Under the pieces are notes generated by a model, which ran no database searches, was not told the origin of the DNA, and worked only from the letters and a program-made list of their open reading frames with translations. Position numbers and translations under genes: made by a program. A stretch of 64,000 nucleotides of DNA, taken from contig NC_090173.1 of NCBI RefSeq assembly GCF_024679245.1, positions 11,763,513 through 11,827,512 on the forward strand. The letters are read 5' to 3'. Positions 11,190-23,433 of this stretch are shown here, in pieces (within the stretch, counting starts at the first letter, position 1; every line of letters starts with the position of its first letter). The DNA comes from Pseudorasbora parva. Taxonomy: Eukaryota; Chordata; Actinopteri; Cypriniformes; Gobionidae.

Positions 11190-12903
11190 AATACGAAACA
11201 CCATCATGGTAACACATACGATACTGAAATAATGAGGTAAACATCCATTAAACACCACAAGATGTGACAAAACCCAAATGTATGTAATTAAACAATCACG
11301 TTTCCTGTTTGTTGTGAAAGAAAATCAAAGGTATAAAGTCACAGGTAAATGTAGGAATACCATATTAGTTTTTGTTTTGTTTTTTTACTGTAAATTATAA
11401 GATGACGGTTCGTTTTTACTTATGAAGTCTGAACATTTAACAGTATTTTCCCATTAGATCTATTGCAGTTTTTTTACCGCAATTTTAACTGTAAAAATCT
11501 TAAGTTCGAAAAATCTATCTTTTTACACATTTCATTTAATTTTACAGTAAAATACTATTAAACGTACCATTTTTGGAAGTAAAAAAGTAACAAATTATCT
11601 TATAGTTTACTGTGGAAAGCCGTAAGAATTTCCTTGTGACTGTGTTTTAATAATTATGTTTCTTATTATTTTTTGGTTATCAGTTGTTACATTTTAAATT
11701 AGTATTTAAAATGTATTACACTATTTTTTTGTGCCAAGTGTTACCATGATGGTTTTTAGTATGGCTCAGTTGTTTCTCCTGGACATAATTCAAAATAGAA
11801 TGAAAATGGTAAAATTGTAAATTTTTACTGTACATTTACAAGATTATTCAGACACCCACATCTTTTAATTCTCAAAACAAATTTGCGAATTGCTTTGAAT
11901 AGAGTAAACTCAAATCAAATAAATTAGTTCAATCAGATTAACTTTGAGTATTTAGAACTTTATTTTTCTTTTGAGTTTACAAAACTGACACAATTTAAGT
12001 AATCTGAGATGCTTCATTGTTTCGAGTTGTATCAACTTTATTTTATTTAGATAAACTATTTTCCAGCATGATTTGCCATGGCACACGAGAGTAAATGCTA
12101 ACATTAAAGGGGTGGTAAAACACATTCTTTCGAAGGCCTGATTGTGTTTGTGGGGTTTACTGTAACGTGTTCATGCTTCGTTTTTAAAAAATTGCATTAT
12201 TTTCTTTCTTTTTTTTTTTTTTACTTTGCAGATGTGGTTTTTGCTCAAACAGCAACATTACACACTAGCTAAAGTTAGAAAAGTGAAATCGTGTTTTACC
12301 AGCACTTTAAGGTAAAAAAAACTGGCAGCTCTGGTTGCCAGAACTTTACAGTAAAAAAAATACGGCAGCAACATTTCAGGTTTTATAGATTTAAGTTAAA
12401 TTTACAGTAAATAACTGTATTTCATTAACTGAAACAATGTTAAATGACCAACCTCCTGAAAAACTAATATTGGTTACTTTTTATATATAGACTGACAACC
12501 ATCAATGCCAGTGGTCATGAGAGTCACATGATGAATCAAAGCTCATCACAAGTATTTTTTACAAGGACAAAATTAATATATGGACGGGTTGATTCACACA
12601 AACACTAAACACCATCATGGTAAATGTAAAAATGCAATAAACATTAATTCAATAAGTTAGATATAACAAAACCCTAATGTACATAACTAATTAGAAAAAA
12701 AAACTAAGAAGAAACCGTTATTTCAACCAAAATACATCAAATGTGAAGCGTCACGCAGGGCTTTTTTTTCCACTAAAAATTACACAACGACCTGTTCTTT
12801 TTCACTTCCAAAAACTGTCAATTTAACAATATTTTACTGTCAAATTACATTAAATGTAAGGTTAGATCTACAGTTATTCACCATATATAGTACGGAAACT
12901 ATG
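11190..12903. other. AT-rich repeats, no gene
   Basis: No gene is seen. The stretch is rich in TTTACTGTAAA/TTTACAGTAAA motifs and in the phrase ACCATCATGGTAA, which recurs at about 11205, 11743 (inverted) and 12612. A short piece at 11759-11810 resembles the end of the smim36 duplicated block. A small TTAA MITE lies at 12104-12310. Confidence 0.5.
12104..12310. mobile_element. Small TTAA MITE (AAAGGGGTGGTAAAACA ends)
   Basis: TTAA flanks a left end AAAGGGGTGGTAAAACAC. The right end carries TGTTTTACCAGCACTTTAA in inverted orientation. It is about 200 bp and has no ORF. Confidence 0.6.
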
Positions 12904-13588
12904 TTAAAGGTGCACTATGCAGCTTTCCGTCCACTTGAGGGCGCAAAGGTGTAGTTTGATGACGCCATGTGTGAGCGCAGCATCTTGGGACGTGGTCTTC
13001 ACCTCACAGCCGGTGGAAAATAGGACTCGGGCAGAAATCATGTTGATGGATGCGGTTATTAACGTTACTGTAGTGAAGCAGAGCAGGAGCGAGTGTTGTG
13101 GAGCTGAGCACAGCCGCTGAAGCGATTGTTACACAAACAAACGGCTCACGAGCACCGGGACTTTTATTATGACGGGACGGGACACAGTCGTCGGGCGCCT
13201 GCACTGATCCGCTCTTCCGGTTATGATTATAAGGTAAAGCAGCTCTGTTTATCCTATCAGACACATTTAAGTGTGTTTAAAATGATGTTATGACGTTCCT
13301 CTGTGTGTTCGCTCGGCGCTGCTTTGACATGTTCACACTGCTGAGAGAAAAGCGCTTCTCCAGAATAAAACCGAGGGTAGCGCAGATATGACGCGATTGA
13401 CAGGCGACTCGCTCAAACCCAATGCTGACACGTCCCGGTCCTCGGTTAAAATAGCAATTTTCTCACATTTTACAAATAGTTGGAAACATTTGGGATATTG
13501 TAAGAACTCAACTGAACAAAAATATATAACACTGGCCTAGTGGTTTTTGGATATTTTACTGCAAAAATACTACATAGTGCACCTTTAA
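12904..13588. mobile_element. TTAA MITE (AAAGGTGCACTATG family), copy 1
   Basis: The ends AAAGGTGCACTATG and CATAGTGCACCTTT are inverted and flanked by TTAA. Other copies are at 33077-33864, 36465-37150 and 54025-54546. An ORF beginning near AALPYNHN recurs in several copies but is not conserved as protein and is not called. Confidence 0.8.
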
Positions 13589-14734
13589 CCAGTTTATTGA
13601 TTTTAACCGTAACATTTTTACAGTCTTTTACCATTAAAATCACTACATTTAGAAGAGTTTCTGTGACGACAGGAGCATGAGCTTGGTTTGAGAACAGATT
13701 TATTGTAAATATGCCACTCATTTAGCAATTGCTATGCTTTTCTAATGCTATCAAAGTATTGTTACACCAATTAGCAAGTTAGCATATATTTAGTTAAAGC
13801 CAAACAAGTTTCCACTAGTAAAAACAAAACAAAAAAAAACATTAAAATTAAAATAACATGATAATTTAAGGTTAAATCTATCAATTAGCTTACTCAAATA
13901 TTTTAAGTTCCGTTCTGTTTACTGAACTTTTCTTTTTTTATTTATTTGGACACTTATTCAGGTTTAAATTGTATTGACTGTTTTTGGAGAAACATCTGAG
14001 ACATGCAGAGCTAATACATGTGACATAACAGGCAGCGTCATTAATTCTCCGGAGATTTTCCTTGGGAGTCTTTTTCTGAATCCTGATTGATCCACGAACC
14101 AGTCAAATGGAGGTCAGGAGCTTCTGGGAAGTTTCCGCCGTGCCGGTGATGGGTTTATAAACCATTGTCAATGACATCTATTCTGAGTTGACAGGTTACA
14201 CACATTGATCTAATTGGCTTGTGAATTATATTACCCATATTACCCATAAGCTGATGTTGTTTAGAGGATGAACTGTGACTTTAAATGCATCAGTGTTTGT
14301 TTTTTTTGAAGGTTTGAATCGCTTGCATAGAGCTGTTTTGTCACAGAGGTCTTGACCCTATTAGCCGCTGAGCTCTACGTCATGCTACTGCTTACTTAGG
14401 CTATTTTTACATTTTAGTTTCTCAGAGCGAGATCGGTCTATTTTGGTGTAAACTTTGGCTTTCAATATTGCAGACTGTAGACAAACAGAGCCTTGTAAAC
14501 TGTGGTCATCATAAAAATGATTGACAGCTCACTTCAGTGATATAATTTGACACAATCCTATCAGTGGAAGTTTATCGTTGACACACACGGCATCAGTTTC
14601 AAAGGTTGAGTGACTCGTAACACAGAGTAAATATTTAACGTAAAGATAACAGGAGATAGCGCGGTCACCGTAAAACAAGAGGACTTTTACCTATTCAAAA
14701 GTAGACGCGTATACTTTTGGTTTCAGTTCCATCA
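13589..14734. other. Intergenic, nothing recognised
   Basis: No coding exon, RNA gene or clear repeat end was recognised. The sequence is of medium complexity and could hold regulatory elements. Confidence 0.4.
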
Positions 14735-15946
14735 TTAAAGGGATAGTTCACTCAAAAATGAGACAGTGATGTTGATCTGCTGACCCCCAGGGCGTCCCAG
14801 ATGTAGGTGTGTTTGTTTCTTCAGGAGAGCACAAATGAAGATTTTTAACTCCTGCCATTGCTCGTATAATGCATGTCAATGGGGTGTATTTCTATGAGAG
14901 TAAAAAACACACAGACATACGAATCCATATTAAACCCTGCGGCTCATGGCGACACATTGATGTCTTAAGACACGAAACGATCGGTTTCTGCGAGAAACAA
15001 CTTGTTTTTTTAGTTTTTTTTTAACCTCATATCAGAAGAATCTCATCTAGTATCCCCAGCACCATTACTTGCTTTTATTATCTTTTATTATCGCTTTTTA
15101 TTATCCGTCCTTTGGATGAGACGTTAAACCGAGGTCCTGACTCTCTGTGGTCATTAAAAACCCCAGGGTGTCCTTCGATAAAGAGTAGGGGTGTAACCCC
15201 GGCATCCTGACTAAATTTGCCCAATGGCCTCTGTCCATCATGGCCTCCTAATAATCCCCCTCTCCTGATTGGCTTCATCACTCGGTCTCCTCTCCACCAA
15301 TCAGCCGGTGTGTGGTGAGCGTTCTGGCGCAATATGGCTGCCGTCGCATCATCCAGGTGGTGCTGCACATTGGTGGTGGCTGAGGAGATTCCCCCCTTCA
15401 ATGTAAAGCGCTTTGAGTACCCAGAAAAGCGCTATATAAATGTAACTAATTATTACTTCCACTTAATAAGGTCAAAATAATGCCGCAATCATATATTTTG
15501 AGATATATATATATATAAAATGCCTCATTCGACCAATCTGCGCAGGCACTAATGAGGCATTTATATAAACACATCTATGATCGTGCCGGTATTTTGACCT
15601 TATTCCGTGGAAGTAATGGTGCTGGGGATACTAGATGAGATTCTTCTGATATGAGATTAAAAAAATACCATAAATACTGTTGTGTTTCTCACAGAAACCG
15701 ATCGTTTCGTGTCTTAAGACATCAATGTGTCGCCACGAGCCGCAGGGTTTAATATGGTTTCGTATGTCTGTGTGTTTTTTACTCTCATAGAAATACACCC
15801 CATTGACATGCATTATACGAGCAATGGCAGGAGTTAAAAATCTTCATTTGTGTTTTCCTGAAGAAACAAACACACCTACATCTGGGACGCCCTAGGGTCA
15901 GCAGATCAACATCACTGTCTCATTTTTGGAAGAACCATCCCTTTAA
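14735..15946. mobile_element. Large foldback element (AAAGGGATAGTTCA family)
   Basis: TTAA-flanked arms of about 320 bp (14735-15070 and 15615-15946) are near-perfect inverted copies, sharing for example GACACGAAACGATCGG and its complement. The interior holds a retroposon inserted at 15071-15451. Confidence 0.8.
15071..15451 (+). mobile_element. Retroposon with LINE-like AAAGCGCTATATAAATG tail
   Basis: Insert of about 380 bp flanked by ATTACTT at 15064-15070 and 15452-15458. The uninterrupted site is visible in the opposite palindrome arm (GTGGAAGTAATGGTG near 15609). It ends with AATGTAAAGCGCTTTGAG and AGCGCTATATAAATG, a tail typical of fish L2/CR1-type LINE ends and their partner SINEs. 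There is no intact ORF. Confidence 0.7.
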
Positions 15947-16538
15947 AACTACTCATCAAACGATTTTATGGTGTCCTTAATTGAGATTCTGGTTGGAAAT
16001 AGAACAAAATGTTTTAGAACTAGCATTTTGCTTCGTGTTGTTGTTTAATGCAAGAGAAAAATAGACATCTTCACAAGTATAAATGCATCTGGGATAGATT
16101 TGCATAACATAATTGGCGCCAGGGGAGCACGTTTGAGTCGGGCCGGTCCTGAGAGATGATTCGACAAAGAGGATTCTGGGAGCTCAGCGCTGTGTTTGGT
16201 GCTCCAGGTCAGAGGTGTGCAGTTTCTGGGTCTGTCTCTCGGGGATATTATTTCAGCTTTCTCCTCTCCGGTGTCCCCTTTTGTTATGTCACCACGGTTC
16301 CTACTCTTACAGTCTATGAAAGAGAAATGAGAGGTCTTTCCTTAAGGGGAACACACTCTGCACAAGAACAGTCTGGGAGAAATTTAATTTAGAGTCCCTC
16401 CGGACCTTCAGGAGACAAGGTGAAAATATTGCTTGTTTGGTGACCTCCTGGATCTATTTATCTAGACTAGATATTTATTTTACCAAAACTGATTATATAT
16501 TATATTATATATACGCGCGCGCACACACACACACACAC

Positions 16539-17403
16539 AGGATTATTAGGAACACCTGTTCAATTTCTCATTAATGCAATTCTCTAATCAACCAATCGCA
16601 TGGCAGCTGCTTCAATGCATTAGGGGCGTGGTCCTGGTCAAGACAATCTCCCGAACTCCAAAATGAATGTCAGAATGGGAAAGCGTGGCGTGGTTGTTGG
16701 TGCCAGACGGGCCGGTCTGAGTATTTCACAATCTGCTCAGTTACTGGGATTTTCACTCACAACCATTTCTAGGGTTTACAAAGAATGGTGTGAAAAGGGA
16801 AACACATCCAGTATGCGGCAGTCCTGTGGGAGAAAATGCCTTGTTGATGCTCGAGGTCAGAGGAGAATGGGCCGACTGATTCAAGCTGATAGAAGAGCAA
16901 CTTTGACTGAAATAACCACTCGTTACAACCGAGGTATGCAGCAAAGCATTTGTGAAGCCACAACACGCACAACCTTGAGGCGGATGGGCTACAACAGCAG
17001 AAGACCCCACCGGGTACCACTCATCTCCACTAGATATTCAGATGGTAGAGTAAGAATTTGGCGTAAACAGAATGAGAACATGGATCCATCATGCCTTGTT
17101 ACCCCTGTGCAGGCTGGTGGTGGTGGTGTAATGGTGTGGGGGATGTTTTCTTGGCACACTTTAGGCCCCTTAGTGCCAGTTGGGCATCGTTTAAATGCCA
17201 CGGCCTACCTGAGCATTGTTTCTGACCATGTCCATCCCTTTATGACCACCATCTACCCATCCTCTGATGGCCACTTCCAGCAGGATAATGCACCATGTCA
17301 CAAAGATCAAATCGTTTCAAATTGGTTTCTTGAACATGACAATGAGTTCACTGTACTAAAATTGCCCCCACGGTCACCAGATCTCAACCCAATAGAGCAT
17401 CTT
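16539..17403 (+). mobile_element. Tc1/mariner element, truncated at its 3' end
   Basis: The left terminus CAGGATTATTAGGAACACCT lies beside a CA microsatellite. The homology stops abruptly within the transposase after the NPIEH motif, and no right terminus is found before unrelated sequence near 17404. Confidence 0.85.
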
Positions 17404-17430
17404 CCATTTACTATTTTTTTAAAACAGTAG
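16663..17430 (+). pseudogene. Tc1-like transposase, internally deleted and truncated
   Basis: The reading frame begins MNVRMGKRG and shows the Tc1 DNA-binding half: a first HTH at about residues 20-45 and a second region ending RRPHRVPL. It then jumps at about 17029 to SDGRVRIWRKQ. Intact relatives carry about 50 residues between these points, including the first catalytic Asp (the W/T-S/T-DES segment), so that Asp is missing here. The second catalytic Asp survives in QQDNAPCH and the acidic position in NPIEH, after which the sequence leaves the transposon. Not expected to be active. Confidence 0.88.
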
Positions 17431-17592
17431 TTTCCTTAAAAGAGGCAAGGGAGGCAGTGCCTTCTCAAAACAATTAAATGAGAAAATAGTCCATATTACA
17501 AAAATAAAACAACGCAAATATTACAAAATGTGACATTAAAAAGTGTATAAATCACCCGTTTTTCTAAAGTAACTCCAGCCCATTGACTTTTA

Positions 17593-17945
17593 AAGGGATA
17601 GTTCACTTTGAAATTAAATGTTGATATGTTTTAGCTTACCTCATGGGCATCCGAGATGTAGGAGTATTTGTTTCCCAAGTAGTTTCAATTTGGATCATTT
17701 TAGGTCAAACCGTTCTTGTCTGTGCCTCACATAATGCAGTCTATGGTCACCACCTCAAAGAGCATACACAGAGAAGTCCAAATTAAACAATCCCCCATCA
17801 TAAGTACACACTGATGGCCTAAGACACCAAACGAGCGGTTTGTGAGAGAAAACGAACAGTATTTATATAGTTTTTACCTCTTGTACACCACTACGTCCGA
17901 CTGATCCGAGGGCGCGCGTGCGTGTTTCCTGTGGTGTACAAGAGG
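17593..17945. mobile_element. Half of an AAAGGGATAGTTCAC-family element
   Basis: Begins after TTTTAAAGGGATAGTTCAC and contains family phrases such as CATCCGAGATGTAGGAG. An inverted partner end is not evident, so it appears partial. Confidence 0.5.
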
Positions 17946-17978
17946 TAAAAACGATTTTTTTTCCGGTTTTGTACCTTA

Positions 17979-18140
17979 CACTCTAAAAAATTCTAGGTAA
18001 AAAAACAAACCAATGTTGGGTCAAATATGGACTAACCCAGCAATTGGGTTGTCTTAAGTAAATATTTAACCCAACCGCAGGATTAAAACAACCCAATTGC
18101 TGGGTTAGTCCATATTTGACCCAACATTTTTTAGAGCGTA
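17979..18140. mobile_element. Foldback MITE (TGCTGGGTT family)
   Basis: The arms ATATGGACTAACCCAGCAAT and ATTGCTGGGTTAGTCCATAT are reverse complements, with CTCTAAAAAAT and ATTTTTTAGAG near the ends. Confidence 0.75.
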
Positions 18141-18507
18141 GGGTACCGCCCCAGTGACAGCAATGTACCTTTTTTTTATGACAGTGCATTGCACTTTTTG
18201 TAAGGATCTAGGCGATCTTAAATCCTTCTGGACCAACGTCAGGACAAGCCAAGCCACCAAAAGATCCATTAGGCATTACAGGTCACTTGTCTAGAATGAT
18301 TGTAAAAGGAGAAACACCTACATAAGGCGCCAAACACTAATCAAATTAGCTTGAATGTTGGTCTGCAGTCAAGCTGAATGGGTGAGGCGTAATAAGCTGA
18401 CCTTAATGTTGATTTGCAGAAATATCCCGTTCCTGGCAGAATAACGCATCCAAAACTTGATAAAGATTGATAAAGCAGATCCTAGATTAACTAGCGTCGA
18501 ATATCCA

Positions 18508-18878
18508 CACTGTAAAAAAATTATTTAAAAAATAAGTGACCTGGTCGCCTTAAAATTTTCAGTTCATTGAAATTAAAATTTTGAGTTAATACAATGAACA
18601 TTTTTGAGAATCGACAACCTTTATTAAAATATTATAAGATTTTGTAAGCATATTGGGTAATTGTGTGTGTTTTATTTGTGATGACGCAGCCATATTGTGC
18701 TATTTTCATGATTTATCACATTTTTAATGTGGTTCAGATACAATAATATTTTGAGTTTCTATTTATTAAACAAATTTCCTTCATTGTATCAACTCAATTT
18801 TTAATTTCAATAAACTCAACATTTTCAGGCAACCAGGCTACTTACTTTTTTAAGTTAAACCAACAATATTTTTTTCTG
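18508..18878. mobile_element. CACTGTAAAA foldback MITE, copy 3 (inverted)
   Basis: Family core GATGACGCAGCCATATTGTG with the CACTGTAAAAAAATT left end. The right end is degenerate. Confidence 0.7.
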
Positions 18879-19279
18879 AGTTCCATACATTTGAAATTTG
18901 TTCCATCTGATAAATGTGATGCGTTTATTTTATTTTAAATGTGTTCTATAGAATGTTTTTTTTTAAATATTTCCATTTGCAGATCCAATCAGAGTTGTCT
19001 GTTTAGTGCCACAACACTGTGTCCGGCATACATTAATGTTCACTGATAGGCCAGGAACAGAAGATTTGATTGTGCAGATATACGTCATGAAAGATTATGA
19101 GGAGGAAGAGAAGGATCAGCCTTCCTGTTAGAGTCTTAGTGTAAATCCCCCGGTTTATTTAGCCCTCTCAACTTCCTCTACCAGATGAACCGGACTGTTT
19201 CTAAAGCATTAAGAGCCGGTTGCTGCCTGAGGAGGCAGGTTGAGTTGGTTTTGACTTCCACTTAAATGGTCGAAATGAT

Positions 19280-19767
19280 TGAAATTGTAATGAATGCGCA
19301 CGGTTATAATGGCCTCTGACAAAAGTTAGCTGAAGGTTTTATCTTGCATTTACACACTGTAAAAAAAAAAAAGTTGGTTTTTATTGGTTCAACTTAAAAA
19401 ATTGTAAGTAACCTGGTTGCGTTAAAATTGAGTTTATTAAAATAAAAAATTTGAGTTGATACAATGAAGGTTATTGTATCAACTCAAATGTTTAATAAAT
19501 AGAAACTCAAAATATTATTGTATTCGAACCACATAAAAAATGTGATAAATCATGAAAATAGCACAATTTGGCTGCGTCATCACAAATAAAACACACACTT
19601 ACCCAATATGCTTACAAAATCTTTTAATAATATTTTAATAAAGGTTGTCGAATCTCAAAAAATGTTCATTGTATTAACTCTAAATTTTAATTTCAATGAA
19701 CTCCAAATTTTAAGGTGACTTTAAGGCGAAAAAAAGTCACTTTTTTTCTAAAGACTTTTTTACAGTG
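19280..19767 (+). repeat. Duplicated block containing a MITE, copy 2
   Basis: Matches 7850-8305 in the MITE (from about 19355) and also in about 75 bp of its left flank. This marks a local duplication about 11 kb from the first copy. Confidence 0.75.
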
Positions 19768-19962
19768 TAGAGACTAAAAGCACACATTGTCCAACCACCA
19801 TACAGAACTGCTTTCGCATTTTGTGGTTGGGTTGGTGCATTTTAAACTCCTTGCACTTCAAAATAAAAATCACAGGTCTTCGCATTTCAAGTTACTTTTT
19901 TTTTTAAAGTTGAAACAACCATTATTATTGTTGTTTGCTTTTTTAAAAGTGAGATTATACAC

Positions 19963-21060
19963 TAGGGGTGTCAACAATAATCGATTCGGCGATGCATCGC
20001 GATGCGGGGCATGAACGATTCAGCATCGATGCGGCAAAGTGCCATAATCGATTATGTCACTGTTTATTTTCTGGCGGACGATAAAGTTGTGAAGTTTAAA
20101 ATACTTCCGGTTCCGGGAGAATAACAACAACAACAACAAGGAAGATGGCTGAGGCGGAGGGAGATGACCGCGATAGACGGGTTATTAAAAACGCGCTAAC
20201 GACCCGAGGTGTGTAGGATTGTTCGTATATATTTTTTTCACAATAATAAATTAATCTATAATGACGAAATACGGCGCAATTCACCTTTATTCCACAAGGT
20301 GGCAATGTCTGATACCCAATGATGAAGTGACGTTTCACTCATAGTTACCTCTGACAGAAAACGAAACAATAATTATAATCTGCAAAACTTGAAATGGCTT
20401 AGTGATTTCCTTCAGAGAGCAAGTACTAAACACAATCATATGTTAGTGTCACTGTCTCTTGATGATGGATGTGGTCAAGAAGCTGTCAGTGATCAAAATA
20501 TTGATTTTGAAGACATTGAAAATGAGTTTGGAGAATATGCTGGAGATCGCGAATATTAGGCAGACGCTGAAAGTACTGGTAAACGAGCTCTGACGAGGAC
20601 ATATGATGATGGTATTAAACATCTGCTCAAACTGAATCCTTCCAAGCTCCAAAAGGTAACGAAATAGGTTTTATTTTATTCTTCTGTAGCTGTTACTCTA
20701 AAATCAGGAGTTTTATATATTATCACGACAGGTAGAGGTCTATCCATGTTAAATATAGATCTGGGTCGCTAACGACCTGAATATGTAAGAATGTTTGGTG
20801 AAACAGTCATGCATTTAAGGGTTAATTGCATTTTATTTTATTTAATAACTTTTATGTCAAAGATACAGGAGACATAGCAGCCAATACAATCTGTTGTTTA
20901 ATGTCTGCTTGTATTGCCTCATGACTGATGAAAAATTTGCTTTGTGTGCAGTAGAATTTTGATGCATCACAATGCATCGTAGAATCGAATTGAATCGAAT
21001 CGTTACCTGGTGAATCGTAATCGAATCGAATCGTGAGGGCAGTGCCAATGCACACCCCTA
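19963..21060. mobile_element. hAT element with 8-bp TSD and exon-like cargo
   Basis: The termini are TAGGGGTGTCAAC and CACACCCCTA. TTATACAC is duplicated exactly at 19955-19962 and 21061-21068. Both subterminal regions are rich in ATCGATTCG or GAATCGAATCG. The interior has an ATG at 20145 opening MAEAEGDDRDRR, like the first exon of a BED/hAT transposase, and a separate 80-codon exon-like ORF at 20416-20655. Confidence 0.88.
20416..20655 (+). pseudogene. Exon-like 80-codon ORF in a hAT element, one stop
   Basis: Between a TTCCTTCAG acceptor and an AAG|GTAACG donor, 240 bases read as 80 codons, open except for one TAG after GDREY. The acidic translation includes NIDFEDIENEFGEY and, past the stop, ADAESTGKRALTRTYDDG. 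I do not recognise the family. It could be a degraded transposase exon or a host exon captured by the element. Length divisible by three, intact splice-like borders and a single stop argue against chance, but do not prove function. Confidence 0.45.
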
Positions 21061-21068
21061 TTATACAC

Positions 21069-22539
21069 AGTTCCTAATTGGACGAGAGCAAGACTAAAAG
21101 TGTATTTCAGTGATGGTATTTAAATGATAATTTGATATTTCACGATAAATGCATCAACGTTCAAAATAATTAACTGGTTTGAGTAGAGCTAACTCAATAA
21201 TTAGTTCAAATTAACTTTAATGAGTACTTAAAACTTTCGTTTTTTTCAGTGTTTATTTCTTCAAAGTGTGCCCTGTAAATCTGAATAAGTTGGCAAAACT
21301 CAAATTTTAAAGAAATTTTAAGTAAGCAGAACTTGCAGATTTTTATTTTGCACTCGTACCTTTTAATTGCTCTAAACTTGAAATATTTAAATAAGCTAAT
21401 CCACACATTATCCTAAAAATGTCATGTAATGTCCCATTTTTAGTAGCGAAAACTTAACTAGCTTTAACTAGCTAATTGGTTACACGTAGCATTAGCATAG
21501 CACTTGCTGAATGAGGACACCAATATAATACAATCAACATATATCTGTTCTCAAATTAAGCTCATGCTCGTCACAGTGATGAAAAATCCCCCCCAAAAAA
21601 TCTCAACATAACAGAAACTCTTCTAAACTAGCATAACACATTAAACACTACTAAATCTGGTGCTTAACATTAATATAACATTTAATTTTGGCATTTACGG
21701 CCCCTTTTGTGTGTCGTGGCAAAGCATGCTGGGAAATTGAAAACTCAGCCCAGTTTCGGTTAAATTTAAGTTTGTCTAAATTAAAAGAAAGAACTTCATA
21801 AAAACTTGATTACTTAAAATGTGTCAGTTTTGAGAACTCAAAAGAAATGTTTAATGTTAATTTGACTGAACCAATTAGTTTAATTTGAGTTGGCTCTATT
21901 CAAAACAGTTAATTATTTTTAGCGTTAGGCTTTACATAAATAATCAAATTACCATTTAAATACCATCACTGTTCCCCTTGTTTTGTAACATGCTAAAATC
22001 CGTGCAACTTTTAGTCTCACTCTCGCCCAATTAGGAGCTCTGTGTATAATCTCACTGTAAAAATAAATAAATAATGTTGTTTCAATTTAAAGTCACTTAA
22101 GTTGTTTCGTCAACTTGAAATGTGACGTTGTTCTAAGTGACATTTGAGTTGACTAAACTTAAAATTAAGGCAGCTCAACATTTTTTTAAGTTGAGTAAAC
22201 AAACTATTTTAAATATTCAAAACCGTAATATTATAATATATTACTACAATTTAAAATAAGTTTTCTATCTGAATTGTGTTAAAGTGTAATTTATTCCTGT
22301 GATCAAAGCTGAATTTTGATGCAGCCTTCACTGTTAAAAAGTGATCGCAAAATACATTTTTACATTGCTTTAACACATCAAAATAAGTTAAGCAATTTGA
22401 AACTTTTTAAAAGTTATACAGGGTTTAACTTATTTTCTTAAAGTCAGTTTAAAGTAATTTAAGTTGAAATGACTTAAACATCCAAGTCGATTGTATTTAA
22501 ATCCAAACTGCAACTTTTTTCCTTCTTTTTTTTTTAATA
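21069..22539. other. AT-rich intergenic sequence, no gene
   Basis: No gene seen. The stretch has scattered AACTTAAAT/TTTAAGTT motifs and internal inverted similarity (about 21070-21480 against 21770-22050, for example GGACGAGAGCAAGACTAAAA and its diverged complement), suggesting another foldback element. Confidence 0.45.
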
Positions 22540-22925
22540 CACTGTAAAAAAAAATGTTGGTTTTTGTTGGTTTAATTTTAAAAAGTAAGTAGCCTGGTTG
22601 CCTAAAAATGTTTAGTATATTGAAATTAAAAATTTGAGTTGATACAATGAAGGAAATTTGTTTAATAAATAGAAACTCAAAATATTTTTGTATCTGAACA
22701 ACACAAAAAAATGTGATAAATCATGAAAATAGCACAATTTGGCTGCGTCATCACAAATAAAACACACATAATTACCCAATATGCTTACAAAATCTTTTAA
22801 TAATATTTTAATAAAGGTTGTCAAATCTCAAAAAATGATCATTGTATTAACTCAAATATTTAATTTTAATGAACTCAATTTTAAGGCAGCCAGGCAACTT
22901 TTTTTCTAAATATTTTTTTACGGTG
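22540..22925. mobile_element. CACTGTAAAA foldback MITE, copy 5
   Basis: Full-length family member with the CACTGTAAAAAAAAATG left end and a TTTTTTTACGGTG right end. Copy 4 is within 19280-19767. Confidence 0.75.
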
Positions 22926-23063
22926 AGGTATATTTAGTTTTTCCTGGAAAACAAGGAAAGCATGACACTGACTTCTCAATTGAGTTAACAGCCTTACGTA
23001 AATGTTTCGGTGACATATAAAGCCGTTTTTGCTGGTTTATGTAATGTTGCTTCTAATCACAGA

Positions 23064-23433
23064 CACAGTAAAAAAAAATATTAGAAAAAAAAAGTGACCT
23101 GGTCGCCTTAAAATGTTGAGTTCATTGAAATTAAAATTGATTTAATACAATGAACATTTTTTGAGATTCGACAACCTTTATTAAAATATTATTAAAAGAT
23201 TTTGTAAGCATATTGGGTAATTGTGTGTTTTATTTGTGATGACGCAGCCAAATTGTGCTATTTTCATGATTTATCAAATTTTTTATGTGGTTCAGATACA
23301 ATAATATTCTGAGTTTCTATTTATTAAACAAATTTCCTTCATTGTATCAACTCAAATTTTTTATTTCAATAAACTCAAAGTTTCAAGGCAACCAGGCTAC
23401 TTAAAGTTAAACCAACAAAGTTTTTTTACAGTG
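23064..23433. mobile_element. CACTGTAAAA foldback MITE, copy 6 (inverted)
   Basis: Opposite orientation to copy 5, with the GATGACGCAGCCAAATTGTG core and a TTTTTACAGTG right end. Confidence 0.75.

Noticed and set aside
13004..13264. Recurring ORF containing AALPYNHN (also at 33242, 36838, 54182)
   Set aside because: It recurs only because the TTAA MITE recurs. Reading frames differ between copies, with no domain, so it is not a protein family.
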